A stretch of 64,000 nucleotides of DNA from Caldilineaceae bacterium (GTDB taxonomy: Bacteria > Chloroflexota > Anaerolineae > Caldilineales > Caldilineaceae): assembly GCA_020634755.1 (NCBI GenBank), contig JACKBC010000034.1, positions 1 through 64,000 on the forward strand, read 5' to 3'. Both the position numbers and the translations under genes were made by a program. The notes below the pieces were generated by a model that was not told the DNA's origin, made no database searches, and saw nothing but the letters and a program-made list of their open reading frames with translations. Below, piece by piece: positions 44,853-53,412 of the stretch; positions within the stretch are counted from its first letter, which is position 1; the number at the start of each line of letters is the position of its first letter.

Positions 44853-45200
44853 CTACGTCACCCGTCGCCAGCCCCCCAACAACCGCCCCATCTCCGCCAC
44901 CATGCCCGCCGCATGCTCATACTGGCCATCGCCGATCCACGCCAGCCGATGCACCAGCCGCAGATAAATGCGCACCTTCTTCAAGTGCGCATCTGCCGCC
45001 GTCAGATACTCCAGGCGCGCCCGCCCACGGCGGCTGTCCGCCTCCAGAATGGCTTCCTGAAAGTCCAGCGCCGCCTCCAGCAGCCGCCGCGTAATCGTCT
45101 GCCGGTGCAGCTTGGGAAAATGCTGCACCGCCGGCGTCAGCCACAGCAAAAAATCATACGTTTTGGTAAACAGCGGCATCTCGCTGCGCTCTTGCGCCAT
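44853..45200 (-). CDS. avd: DGR accessory protein Avd (four-helix bundle)
   Basis: A 115-aa basic, all-helical protein (MPLFTKTYDFLLWLTPAVQH, FPKLHRQTITRRLLEAALDF, LKKVRIYLRLVHRLAWIG) matching the Avd/S23-like four-helix-bundle family. Avd forms a pentameric barrel that binds the reverse transcriptase and template RNA and is required for mutagenic retrohoming. It lies between the reverse transcriptase and the TR on the same strand, a compact DGR core. The gene is intact although the reverse transcriptase is not. Confidence 0.85.
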   Translation of the reverse strand: MAQERSEMPLFTKTYDFLLWLTPAVQHFPKLHRQTITRRLLEAALDFQEAILEADSRRGRARLEYLTAADAHLKKVRIYLRLVHRLAWIGDGQYEHAAGMVAEMGRLLGGWRRVT

Positions 45201-45343
45201 GTTTTGCCATCTCCGTACGTTATGCCAATAATAGCCGCCCTTCTATCAATTACTTGCGCTTCCATCAATCACTCGCTCCTACAGTTCCCTTCCCAGACTC
45301 TAACCATAACCCACATCTTTGGGGCATAGGTCTCTCGGGATAA

Positions 45344-45507
45344 GACGGACACGAGGACAGGCGGAACAAACCGACTGCGTTAAATAATATGGCATCCCGC
45401 CTGACCTCATGTCCCTACGCATGGCCTCCAACCGTAGGGACATGAGGTTGGTGTCCCGTGAGAGGGCCAACATGCCTGAAATTTCTTCCACCAACCTCGT
45501 GTCCGTC
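45344..45507. repeat. nested inverted repeats between RT and avd
   Basis: Two perfect inverted repeats are nested: outer GACGGACACGAGG (45344-45356) with CCTCGTGTCCGTC (45495-45507), inner CCTCATGTCCCTACG (45405-45419) with CGTAGGGACATGAGG (45433-45447, 13-nt loop). They fill much of the 365-bp gap 45201-45565, which has no supportable gene. This could be a structured RNA of ~165 nt in the DGR transcript or a MITE-like insertion; ends and target duplications are not clear. Confidence 0.6.
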
Positions 45508-45565
45508 CCCGTGACGGCCACCCATCTCACACTTGTGGGTAAAGATAAGCGCACCGGAGGAAGGG

Positions 45566-46719
45566 TCAGGGATGGGGGTAAATCCGCACCCCGCCAAACA
45601 GCTTCCGCCGGAGGCCCCACGTATCGCCATAGCGCACGTGGTTGATCCACCCCCGCAGCGAATCCACATAGTCGACCCGGCTCAAACGGCCTGCCTCGTA
45701 CAGTGCCTGCATGCGCCGCAGCTTGCGCTGATAGTAAACCCCCTTGCGCCGCAGCAGCCGCCGATGCTGCGGAAAGACAAAAAAGCCCAAAAAGCGCACG
45801 CCCTCGCTGGTGGGCCGCACCTGCGCCGGCCCCGCGTGGATAGTCAGCCGCAGCCCAGCCAGCCGCTCCATCAGCGCCGCCCGCCACGCCCACAGCGTGC
45901 GCTTGTCATCGGCAAAGAGCAGCATATCATCCACAAAGCGCAAATAGGCGCCGCAACCCAGCGTGCGCATCACAAAATGGTCAAACTCGTTCATATACAC
46001 TCGCGGTTGGCATAGATGAAAAGGATTTCACCTGATTTTAGTCGAGTAGTCGATTTTCATCTATGACAGAGCCAAGTATAACAGTTGGCCCAGAACTGGC
46101 TGGTCAAATTGCCAATGGGCAGCCCCCGCGGGCGCGTGGCCGCCAGCAGATTATCACCAGGAAAATAGACCATTTCGTACGCCTCGTCAAGCACGCCCAC
46201 GCCGCTGGTCAAAATCTGCCGGATCAGCCGCCGCATGGGCCCGTCTTGAATGCGCCGAAAGAGGATGCGCTGCAAAATAGCGTGGTCAATGCTGGGGAAG
46301 AATTGCTTCACGTCACACGGCAGCACATAGCGATAGCGCGCCATCCACTGCTGGCACTGGTCCAGCGCCCGATGCGTGCCTTTGCCCACCCGGTTGGCGT
46401 ATGAATGATAGATAAACGAACGCTCAAAAGCCGGCTCAATCATGTTGCACAACGCATGGTGAACCACCCGATCCCTGAACGGCGCCGCGCTAATCAGCCG
46501 CTGCTTAGGTTCATGGATCGTAAAATTTACATAGCCTCCCGGTCGGTACGTCTCGCTGGCCAGCTCATCGCGCAGCGCAATCAGATTATCCTCCAGCCGA
46601 AACTCAAACGCCGCCGCCGGCCCCCGCGACCGCTTCCCCTTAGCCGCCTTGCGATACGCCCAATACAAATTGGACCACGCATGGAGCTCCGCATAGCTTT
46701 TATCAACCTGTGTAATCAT
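45566..46719 (-). pseudogene. DGR reverse transcriptase, split by an 81-bp insertion
   Basis: Two consecutive frames make one DGR-type reverse transcriptase. The first (46719 to 46057) has RT motifs VLPCDVKQFFPSIDHAIL (first catalytic Asp) and GLPIGNLTSQFWANCY; LPIGNLTSQ is diagnostic of DGR enzymes. It then stops after TWLCHR. The second (46000 to 45566) resumes at YMNEFDHFVM and has the catalytic YLRFVDDMLLFADD and thumb region (GVRFLGFFVFPQHRRLLRRK). Removing the insertion and one TA restores ANCYMNEFDHF in frame. The full product would be ~355 aa, normal for DGRs. The start MITQVDKSY is preceded by GGAGG. With the active-site aspartates on separate peptides, activity is unlikely. Confidence 0.9.
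45998..46078. mobile_element. 81-bp MITE-like element in the DGR reverse transcriptase
   Basis: The ends form a 25-bp imperfect terminal inverted repeat (18 of 25 match). The inner 13 bp, CATAGATGAAAA plus its preceding match, are identical on both arms. TA flanks both sides (45996-45997 and 46079-46080), as in a TA target duplication of IS630/Tc1-mariner elements. It is too short to encode a transposase; no parent element is in the window. Confidence 0.8.
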
Positions 46720-46944
46720 CGCTCCCTCCGTGCCTCGCACACACAAGTAGTGCGTCGCACCGCCCCGCAGCCGCTACCGCCCTATCCGCCGCCTCCACGG
46801 GGGTGCGTCGCACATAACCCCACGCGCATCAGCCACCCTCGCGCGTGCCCTCCCTCTCCTAGCGCAGCGGCCAGGCTTCGCCCTGAGCATCGTCGAAGAG
46901 GGCCGGGGTGGGGTCCCGCGCCGCACTGGCGCGGCCTGCGGCCC

Positions 46945-47055
46945 CAAAAAATTTTCGCGCGCCGCAGGCGGCGGCGATTGCGCTGGGGGACACCCCCAGA
47001 CCCCCGAATCCGCCTGGCGGCGGCTGAGAGAGGGCAGAGCGGCGCCCCTGGCGCC
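46945..47055 (-). promoter_or_regulatory. 3' hairpin array and terminator of the VR2 gene
   Basis: In the transcription direction: GGCGCC-AGG-GGCGCC (47041-47055), CCGCC-loop-GGCGG (47010-47023), CTGGGGG-TGT-CCCCCAG (46983-46999), then a GCCGC/GCGGC hairpin and T-run (46945-46973) as terminator. The same order follows VR3 and VR4. It lies in the gap 46720-47096, whose left part contains only GC-rich repeat debris (including CTGAGCATCGTCGAAGAGG). Confidence 0.6.
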
Positions 47056-47096
47056 TGTCCCAGCGAGCGCCCACAGGGCGTCAGAGATCAGAGTCC

Positions 47097-49766
47097 TCAG
47101 TGCCCAGCGCGACAGAGGCCGGGGGACACAACTCGCAAACCCACCCCGAGGTCCCGATCCCGCGGGTCGAGGAGGTCCCGGTACGCACACCGCATACCGC
47201 CGCGCGAGCTGCCGAACGCACCCCCACGCAACACACGACCAACGTCATGTAGTGCATTTAGATTCTCGCGTCCATCATCTATGACATATGGATAGTTAAA
47301 CACATCTTCATACTGCAATTTCTCAGAATTCCACGTGCCATAGCACGATTGTGTCCACTCCCACACGTTGCCCGCCATGTCGGCCGCCCCACATTTGGCG
47401 TTGCCGCTGGGAAAAATGCCCACTGCACTGGTGACGCCAATACCGGTTTCGCTCATATTGCAGTGCGCCGCGTCAAAGTCGCCCGGCCATGGATAGATTT
47501 GAGCGGGGCCTGAGCCTGTCGATGGCCCACGCGCCGCTCGCTCCCACTCCGCTTCTGTGGGCAGACGCACTTCCTGACCACTCACCTCGGACAGCCACGC
47601 ACAATAGGCCATGGCCTCATACCAGCTCACCCCCACCTGCGGATGGTTGGGTGTTTCAAACTCACCGCCATAGCTTTCGGGTCCCGAAATTTCTTCCTCT
47701 CGGCGCCAGCGCCAGCCCGCCTGCGTCCAAAATCGTTCGGACTCATAGCCCCCCGCCGCCACAAATGCCCCATATTGCGCCACCGTGATTGGATAGCGGC
47801 TGATGCAATATGGCTCCTGAATCAGCGTACAGGTAAATTGCGGCGTCTCATCACTATGTGCGTCGCCATCCACCTTTTTGTCGCTGCCCATCACAAATGG
47901 CCCTGGCGCAATCTCACACCATTCAATGTCGGGCGCCCCATTTTTCAGGCCCACCCCCGGCCGCGGGTCGCCCATGATGCCCAAAACAGCACCGGCATCG
48001 GCCCGTTCGCGCGGTGTCAATTGCGTCTGTGCCACCAGATCCACCAGACGCCCGGTCAGCCGCTGCAAATAAACGGAGCCACCGTCCGGATCATCATCCT
48101 GCACAACGGCCTCTCTACCTACCAGCCGCGCCATCTGTCCCGACCAGACCAGGCAGCGCCACTCTTGCTCGCTCTGCGGCTGCACATGGGCACAGAGCCT
48201 ATACATGAGGTCCAGCAGCGCCGTATCATTGCGCCGGTTGTGGAACAGCTCTTCCGCCCCCAGCTGGGCCGCTAAATACCAAAAGTCGCCTTCCGCTGCC
48301 AAGACGCGAAATGTGCGCTCTATCCCGCGGCCATCTACCAATTGGCAGGCGGTCAAATACTCCTGAAATGTGCGGTGTGCAAAGCGATAGGTGTGCGGTC
48401 GATTGGCTTCGGGCGCGCCCCCTTCTCCCACCAGCAAACCCGCTCGCCGGTCCACGTAGTCTAAGAAATGGTTCGCCAACGAAAAGTCGCCCAAATTATT
48501 CGGCTCTTCCAGCATCAGCAACGCATCGGCCCGCGTGAGATCGCCCTGGCTGGCCGCTTCCCGTTTGTGGCTGGCGTGGGCCAACCGTTCCACAATGCGC
48601 CGCATGCGCTGCCCATCGTTCAGCACGTGCGCCAGCGCCGGCGCCACGTCCACCCCCTTGTGGCTCTGCCAGCGCAGCAGCAGCACCTGCACCGCCCGCT
48701 CATACAAGCGCACCCGCTGTCTGGGCAGTCCCACATCCTCCTGGTGTATTATCGCCATGGTCGTCAGCAGCATGGGGTTAACCGCCAGCTCAAACAGCGT
48801 TGGCGCCAGCGCTGCATTAGTCAGATCCGCCTGACGTGACCCAATATCCTCGGAGCGCAGCCGCCCCAGTTCGGCTTGCGCCCCATACCAGCCTTGCACA
48901 AAACCGCGAATCTGTTGCCGCGTAAAGGGGGCCAGCGTATGGTCGACAAAGCCCGGCAGCACCGCCGCGCCCACATACGAGCGCGAACGGCAGGTCACCA
49001 ATACATGGCCGACGCGCGGATAGCTCTCCAACAGCGCATCCAGCGCATTGCGCACGTGGCCCCTTGCGTCCTCCGGCGTCTCGTCCAGTCCATCAAAAAT
49101 CAGCAGCACGTTTCCCCGCTGCAGCATCTGATCCAGCAGCGGCAGGCAGCCCGCACCGTGATGTTTCTCCAACTCCACCTGCCACTGCGCGCGGATGGCC
49201 GCCACCAGCGCCGTCTTTTGGTCCGGCGCCGGCATCTGTGCCCGCGCCACCTGCTGCAAGCGCGGCGCCAGGTCGCGCAGCGTCACCAACAGCGGCAGCG
49301 TCTCCGCCGCCCAACCGTCGGGGCCCGTCTCTACACCCAAGTTGGCCCCGGCCAGCCACGCCGCCAACTGGCGCACAAAAGTACTCTTGCCTGCGCCTGG
49401 GTCACCCAGCAGCACCAGCCGCGTCTCCTGGGTGGCCGCATCCAAAGCCGCCAGCGGGCGCTCACCCTGCTCATGTAGCCGCTGCTCCTTGCGCGCTGCC
49501 TTTTCCGCCTCCGTCAGTGCCACGCGCGTGGTCGTATCCAGATCCACATAGACCTGATCCAGCCGCACCTGCTCGGTCGTCGAGGCGCCACCGCCCATGG
49601 CCGCCAGCGGCAGCACGTGGCAGCGCTGACGCAGCATCTCCAGATACATGCGCCGCGCCCCTTCCACATCCACGCGTTCTCCCTCAAACACATTCAGATC
49701 TCCAGCCACATTCACCTGGTCGCGCAGCTGCTGATTCTGCTGGTTAAACCCCTGCCCACCACTCAT
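47097..49766 (-). CDS. NACHT ATPase with FGE-sulfatase/C-type-lectin DGR target domain (VR2)
   Basis: An 889-aa protein. Motif A (FNQQNQQLRDQVNVAGD) is at residues 7-23. The NACHT ATPase has Walker A in VLLGDPGAGKSTFVRQL (~residue 120), Walker B in VLLIFDGLDETPEDA, sensor HVLVTCRSRSYVG, and RFAHRTFQEYLTAC. The FGE-sulfatase domain occupies the last ~240 aa (IEWCEIAPGPFVMGSDKK, LPTEAEWERAARGP) and ends in the variable repeat GGAFGSSRGGMRCAYRDLLD. The insertion STGSGPAQ is coded by a dispersed GAGCCTGTCGA repeat. The ATG at 49766 is preceded by GAGAGGAATCAG and is favoured over the GTG/ATG codons upstream. Likely a diversified intracellular receptor. Confidence 0.92.
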   Translation of the reverse strand: MSGGQGFNQQNQQLRDQVNVAGDLNVFEGERVDVEGARRMYLEMLRQRCHVLPLAAMGGGASTTEQVRLDQVYVDLDTTTRVALTEAEKAARKEQRLHEQGERPLAALDAATQETRLVLLGDPGAGKSTFVRQLAAWLAGANLGVETGPDGWAAETLPLLVTLRDLAPRLQQVARAQMPAPDQKTALVAAIRAQWQVELEKHHGAGCLPLLDQMLQRGNVLLIFDGLDETPEDARGHVRNALDALLESYPRVGHVLVTCRSRSYVGAAVLPGFVDHTLAPFTRQQIRGFVQGWYGAQAELGRLRSEDIGSRQADLTNAALAPTLFELAVNPMLLTTMAIIHQEDVGLPRQRVRLYERAVQVLLLRWQSHKGVDVAPALAHVLNDGQRMRRIVERLAHASHKREAASQGDLTRADALLMLEEPNNLGDFSLANHFLDYVDRRAGLLVGEGGAPEANRPHTYRFAHRTFQEYLTACQLVDGRGIERTFRVLAAEGDFWYLAAQLGAEELFHNRRNDTALLDLMYRLCAHVQPQSEQEWRCLVWSGQMARLVGREAVVQDDDPDGGSVYLQRLTGRLVDLVAQTQLTPRERADAGAVLGIMGDPRPGVGLKNGAPDIEWCEIAPGPFVMGSDKKVDGDAHSDETPQFTCTLIQEPYCISRYPITVAQYGAFVAAGGYESERFWTQAGWRWRREEEISGPESYGGEFETPNHPQVGVSWYEAMAYCAWLSEVSGQEVRLPTEAEWERAARGPSTGSGPAQIYPWPGDFDAAHCNMSETGIGVTSAVGIFPSGNAKCGAADMAGNVWEWTQSCYGTWNSEKLQYEDVFNYPYVIDDGRENLNALHDVGRVLRGGAFGSSRGGMRCAYRDLLDPRDRDLGVGLRVVSPGLCRAGH
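47123..47239 (-). repeat. DGR variable repeat VR2
   Basis: Aligned without gaps to the TR. By hand count 18 differences are at template adenines and 1 elsewhere, the most diverged of the four. The variable positions give GS, S, GG, DLL, D, DLG in place of the template asparagines. Confidence 0.93.
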
Positions 49767-49953
49767 CTGATTCCTCTCCCTCATCACAATCCACATACAT
49801 TTCTACAGTCATGCGGCCACTGCCCACCCCGTGCGTCGCACCCACCCCGCGCACGGGCCCACCGTCGCGCGTGCCCGGCCCTCCCCTAGCGCAGCGGCCA
49901 GGGGAGGGCCGGGGAGGGGTCGCGCGCCGCACTGGAGTAGCCTGCGGCGCACA

Positions 49954-50061
49954 TAAAAATCGCGCGCGCCGCCTTCGGCGGCGTTTCCGCTGGGGGACAC
50001 CCCCAGACCCCCGAATCCGCCTGACGGCGGCTGAGAGAGGGCAGAGCGGCGACAAGTCGCC
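49954..50061 (-). promoter_or_regulatory. 3' hairpin array and terminator of the VR3 gene
   Basis: The first hairpin is GGCGAC-AA-GTCGCC (50048-50061): both stem sides differ from the GGCGCC version at the other targets yet still pair, a compensatory change. Then CCGCC-TGAC-GGCGG (50017-50030), CTGGGGG/CCCCCAG (49990-50006), and GCCGCC-TTC-GGCGGC plus T-run as terminator (49954-49983). The rest of the gap 49767-49953 is GC-rich repeat sequence (CCTCCCCTAGCGCAGCGGCC) with no gene. Confidence 0.65.
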
Positions 50062-50102
50062 TGTCCCAGCGAGCGCCCACAGGGCGTCAGAGTGCAGAGC
50101 CC

Positions 50103-52934
50103 TCAGCGCCCAGCGCCACAGAGGCCGGGGGACACAACTCGCAAACCCACCCCGAAGTACCGATGACGAGGGTCGAAGTTGTACCGGTACGCACACCGCA
50201 CATAGTCGCGCGAGTTGAAGAACGCACCCCCACGCAACACACGACCGATGTCATCCGATGCGTCCAAATTCTCGCGCCCATCATCCGCTACATATGGATA
50301 GTTGAACACATCTTCATACTGCAATTTCTCAGAATTCCACGTGCCATAGCACGACCGTGTCCACTCCCACACATTGCCCGCCATATCCAAGCCGCCATCT
50401 GGGCTGGCCCCTTCCGGAAAGATGCCCACCGGCGTTGTTTGTATCAAGCCCAATTCAAAACAATTGCACTTGGTGGCCTCAAACGTATCCCCCCACGGAT
50501 AGCGCCGCGCCGCGGCGGCTGAGCCTGTCGAAGCCCCCCGCGCCGCCCGCTCCCACTGCGCCTCGCTAGGCAGCATAACGATGCGCCCCGTCACCTGGCT
50601 CAGCCACGCACAGTAGGCCATGCCGTCGTGCCAGCTCACGTATACCACCGGATGGCTCTCCAACCCCTTGGGCGGCCGCCCATCTTCCCAATGCTCTGGC
50701 GCTTCGTGACCGCTCGCCTCTACAAAAAGCTGGTACTGGGCGTTGGTAATCGGCGTGCGCGCCATGCAAAACGCTTCCAGCCGCACTTTGTGGACCGGTT
50801 TTTCCCGATCGGTTCCCTCGTCATCGCCCATCCAAAATTCACCCGCCGCAATCTGCACCCACTCGGGTTCGCCAAAGGGCGGGCTCCAATATTGGTCGCC
50901 GCCGATGCGTCCCAGCGCCTGCGCCGCCGCTACCCGCCGTTGGGTCAGCGCCGCAGGGCTCATCCCGCGCTGCACCCGCGCCCAGATGGCCGCCATGCGG
51001 CCCTGCGGCGCCGGCGTCTCCAGCTCACGGCGCAACTTTCGCTCTACGACGTGCTCCAGGTTGCCCTCCACCCGGCTGCCGCCCACATCGCGCAAACACT
51101 CTGCCGCCAAAATCAGGTTGTGGTAGGGTTCCGGCTCCTCTTTGGTCTCCGCAATGGCCTGGATCAGCCGCGTGGTTTTGGACTTGCTCTGCGTGCTCAA
51201 ATGACCCGCCGCCAGCAGGATCACCTCGCGCCACCAGGGGCTGGCCAGCCGCGCCCGCGTGTAACCAATATAATCATCTTCGCCAGCCACCGCCAGCGCC
51301 GCCAAATATTCCTGGAAGGTCAGGTGCGAAAAGGCGTAGACGCCCTCGCCGCGCGCGGTCAGCAGCCCCGTGCGCGCTTCAATCACGCCCAGGAAGCGCT
51401 CCACGGCCCGGCTGGCCGCGCGCTCCTCCGGCACCAGGTCAAAGAAAAGCTGGTTGAGCAGATGCTCAAGGTCCGCCCGCTCCATCTCCTTGAGGTCCAG
51501 CTCGTGCATGTGCAGCGCCACCGCCTGCAGCATGAGCCGCCGGTCGCCGGTGTCAAAGGGTTCGCCCTCCAGAATGGGCGCCTCTGCTACCCCGCGCGCT
51601 TCGTCCCATTTGCCCAGCAGCACATCCACCGCTTCGGCATACAGCTCGGCCCGCCGGTCCGGCAGCTTGACGCGGTCGCGATGCACCATGGCAATCACCG
51701 TCAGCATCAGCGGGTTGATGGCCAGGTCGCGAATGCGTTCGCTGCCGCCAATGGCCGCCATCAGTTGGCGCGTCTGCTCCCCGGCATAGGCGTCAGCGCT
51801 GGCCCCCGGCCCCATCTGCCCCACGGCCACCAGCCGGTGCCAGTTGAGCAGAAAGCGCTCAATATCGGCCAGGTTAAAGTCCAGCACGGTGGTGGGCGTA
51901 AACTCTTCGCCCAGCCGCGCCGCCCCGCTGTAGCCCACAATACGACTAGTCACCACATAGCGACAGTGCGGATAGGCGCGCGCAAAATTCTCCACCAGCC
52001 GCGCCACCCGCTGGCGCAGTTGCGGGTCCGCCACCTCATCCAGTCCATCCAGCAAAATCAGCGCCTGGCCCGCAGTGAGCCATTCATCAAAAAAGCTGTC
52101 CTCCAACTCGATCCGCTCGTTGCGCAGCGAGGTCAGCAAAAACTCCAGCAGCACGCCGTGACCATCCACCCCGCTGTCGGGCCGGTCGTGCAAAAAACGC
52201 CCGATCTGTCGCAGATGCAGCAGCACCGGCAGCTTGCCCGGCGCCTCTTCACCCAGCTTCTCCTGCGTAACGGCCGTACCATCGGCCAGGTCCTGGGCAT
52301 AGAGCAGCGCCAGATAGCGCGTCAGCGTGGTCTTGCCGCTGCCCGGGTCGCCCAGCACCACCAGCCGCCCGTGGTCGGCCAGCGCCTGCTCCACCGCCAC
52401 TGTCACCATTTCGGTCACCATCTCGGTCGCCAGCCGCCGTCCCGGCGCCCCCGACCACCGGCGGCGCCCATCTTCACCGGGCGCCAGCTCCTGCATCTCG
52501 CCCAGCCAGCGCGCGTCCAGCTCGGCGTCGCTCACCAGCCGCTCCTGCCGCGCCCGCAGCCGGATGTAGATGCGGTCCAGCTCAATGTGCACCAGCTTGC
52601 CGCCCGAGCGGATGCCCTGCAACTGCAAATAGCGGTTGCGGCTGATCACGTGCTGCAAATAGCGCCCCAACGCCGTCTCGCGAACCACCGCCCGCATAGA
52701 GACCGGCGCCTCGCCCAACACCACCGTGGCCCCCTCCGCCGCATAGACGACGGTGCCCTCGTATTCGTGCTTGTCGCCGGCCACGTTGGTCTGCTGGTTC
52801 ACGTGCTGGTCGCCTTGCCCAAAGACAGTTGGAGGCCTCTCTGCCTGGTTGGCGTCACCCGTCGTTTTGGCCGCTAGCTCCTGCTTCAGCCGTTCTATCT
52901 CAGCCAGAAGCTCTTCGTGCGATTGTTTGCTCAT
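50103..52934 (-). CDS. NACHT ATPase with FGE-sulfatase/C-type-lectin DGR target domain (VR3)
   Basis: A 943-aa protein. An N-terminal coiled coil (EELLAEIERLKQELAA, residues 7-22) is shared with the VR4 protein. Motif A (FGQGDQHVNQQTNVAGD) starts at residue 38. The NACHT ATPase has Walker A in VVLGDPGSGKTTLTRYL, Walker B in ALILLDGLDEVADPQ, sensor YVVTSRIVGYSG, and AFSHLTFQEYLAAL. The C-terminal FGE-sulfatase domain (VQIAAGEFWMGDDEGTD, MLPSEAQWERAARGAS) ends in the variable repeat GGAFFNSRDYVRCAYRYNFD. The STGSAAAARRY stretch is coded by the dispersed GAGCCTGTCGA repeat. Confidence 0.92.
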   Translation of the reverse strand: MSKQSHEELLAEIERLKQELAAKTTGDANQAERPPTVFGQGDQHVNQQTNVAGDKHEYEGTVVYAAEGATVVLGEAPVSMRAVVRETALGRYLQHVISRNRYLQLQGIRSGGKLVHIELDRIYIRLRARQERLVSDAELDARWLGEMQELAPGEDGRRRWSGAPGRRLATEMVTEMVTVAVEQALADHGRLVVLGDPGSGKTTLTRYLALLYAQDLADGTAVTQEKLGEEAPGKLPVLLHLRQIGRFLHDRPDSGVDGHGVLLEFLLTSLRNERIELEDSFFDEWLTAGQALILLDGLDEVADPQLRQRVARLVENFARAYPHCRYVVTSRIVGYSGAARLGEEFTPTTVLDFNLADIERFLLNWHRLVAVGQMGPGASADAYAGEQTRQLMAAIGGSERIRDLAINPLMLTVIAMVHRDRVKLPDRRAELYAEAVDVLLGKWDEARGVAEAPILEGEPFDTGDRRLMLQAVALHMHELDLKEMERADLEHLLNQLFFDLVPEERAASRAVERFLGVIEARTGLLTARGEGVYAFSHLTFQEYLAALAVAGEDDYIGYTRARLASPWWREVILLAAGHLSTQSKSKTTRLIQAIAETKEEPEPYHNLILAAECLRDVGGSRVEGNLEHVVERKLRRELETPAPQGRMAAIWARVQRGMSPAALTQRRVAAAQALGRIGGDQYWSPPFGEPEWVQIAAGEFWMGDDEGTDREKPVHKVRLEAFCMARTPITNAQYQLFVEASGHEAPEHWEDGRPPKGLESHPVVYVSWHDGMAYCAWLSQVTGRIVMLPSEAQWERAARGASTGSAAAARRYPWGDTFEATKCNCFELGLIQTTPVGIFPEGASPDGGLDMAGNVWEWTRSCYGTWNSEKLQYEDVFNYPYVADDGRENLDASDDIGRVLRGGAFFNSRDYVRCAYRYNFDPRHRYFGVGLRVVSPGLCGAGR
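50129..50245 (-). repeat. DGR variable repeat VR3
   Basis: Aligned without gaps to the TR. By hand count 14 differences, all at template adenines, none elsewhere. This is the cleanest example and possibly the most recent mutagenic homing event. Confidence 0.93.
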
Positions 52935-52945
52935 AACCTTTGCAC

Positions 52946-53389
52946 CTATCTGGGTCGGGGGCGCCGCTTGCTGCGCCCGCTGGATGCTCCTGAAGAGCCA
53001 ATGGTATACTCACGACTTATGCAGCGCCAGTAGATCGCCAGCAAAGAAATTATCTCTTGCGGATTAACTTTTACCGAGTCTTGCGTAAGTTCTAATCCTT
53101 CGTGTGTTCCAATCGAGAGAAATGTTTGATATCTTGTTTTTTGGAGACTTTGCATCTCCTGGAATAGAATAGAGGCCCTTGGGCTCTTATGAGGATAACA
53201 ACATCTAGCCACAGTTGCATTATAGTCTATGTAGAGTCCAGATTGGCGCCCATCGTACCACATCTCAACCTTGTAATCAATCCCTTTGCAAAATAGTCGC
53301 TTTCCAAGCGCATAATCTTTCACGCTCTGCCGCGCTACCGAAAGGAAAAATAGTTTCATAGCGTCCATATAGCGATGTACGAAATACAT
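52946..53389 (-). CDS. hypothetical protein
   Basis: A protein of about 147 aa of low GC content, with FLSVARQSVKDYALGKRLFC, GIDYKVEMWYDGRQSGLYID and a Ser/Arg-rich tail (SSGASSGRSKRRPRPR). No domain is recognised. The upstream start at 53431 would overlap the divergent NB-ARC/TPR gene by 19 bp, so I use the ATG at 53389, preceded by GAGAGG. It ends 11 bp before the VR3 gene and may lead that operon. Confidence 0.5.
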   Translation of the reverse strand: MYFVHRYMDAMKLFFLSVARQSVKDYALGKRLFCKGIDYKVEMWYDGRQSGLYIDYNATVARCCYPHKSPRASILFQEMQSLQKTRYQTFLSIGTHEGLELTQDSVKVNPQEIISLLAIYWRCISREYTIGSSGASSGRSKRRPRPR

Positions 53390-53412
53390 CCCTCTCAAGT
53401 CAGGTTCGGCCA

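Noticed and set aside
45300..45893. 197-codon minus-strand frame overlapping the RT
   Set aside because: It overlaps the RT thumb in another frame, is Ala/Gly-rich by GC bias and resembles no protein.
45998..46078. Programmed frameshift or intron in the RT
   Set aside because: The segment has inverted terminal repeats and TA flanks like a MITE, contains stops, and shows no splice or slippery signal.
45566..46719. Retron or group II intron reverse transcriptase
   Set aside because: The LPIGNLTSQ motif, neighbouring Avd, a TR and four adenine-diversified VRs identify a DGR; no msr/msd or intron RNA is visible.
50628..52877. 749-codon plus-strand open frame
   Set aside because: Antisense to the VR3 receptor gene; composition is His/Arg/Pro/Gln-rich as expected of a GC-rich shadow frame.
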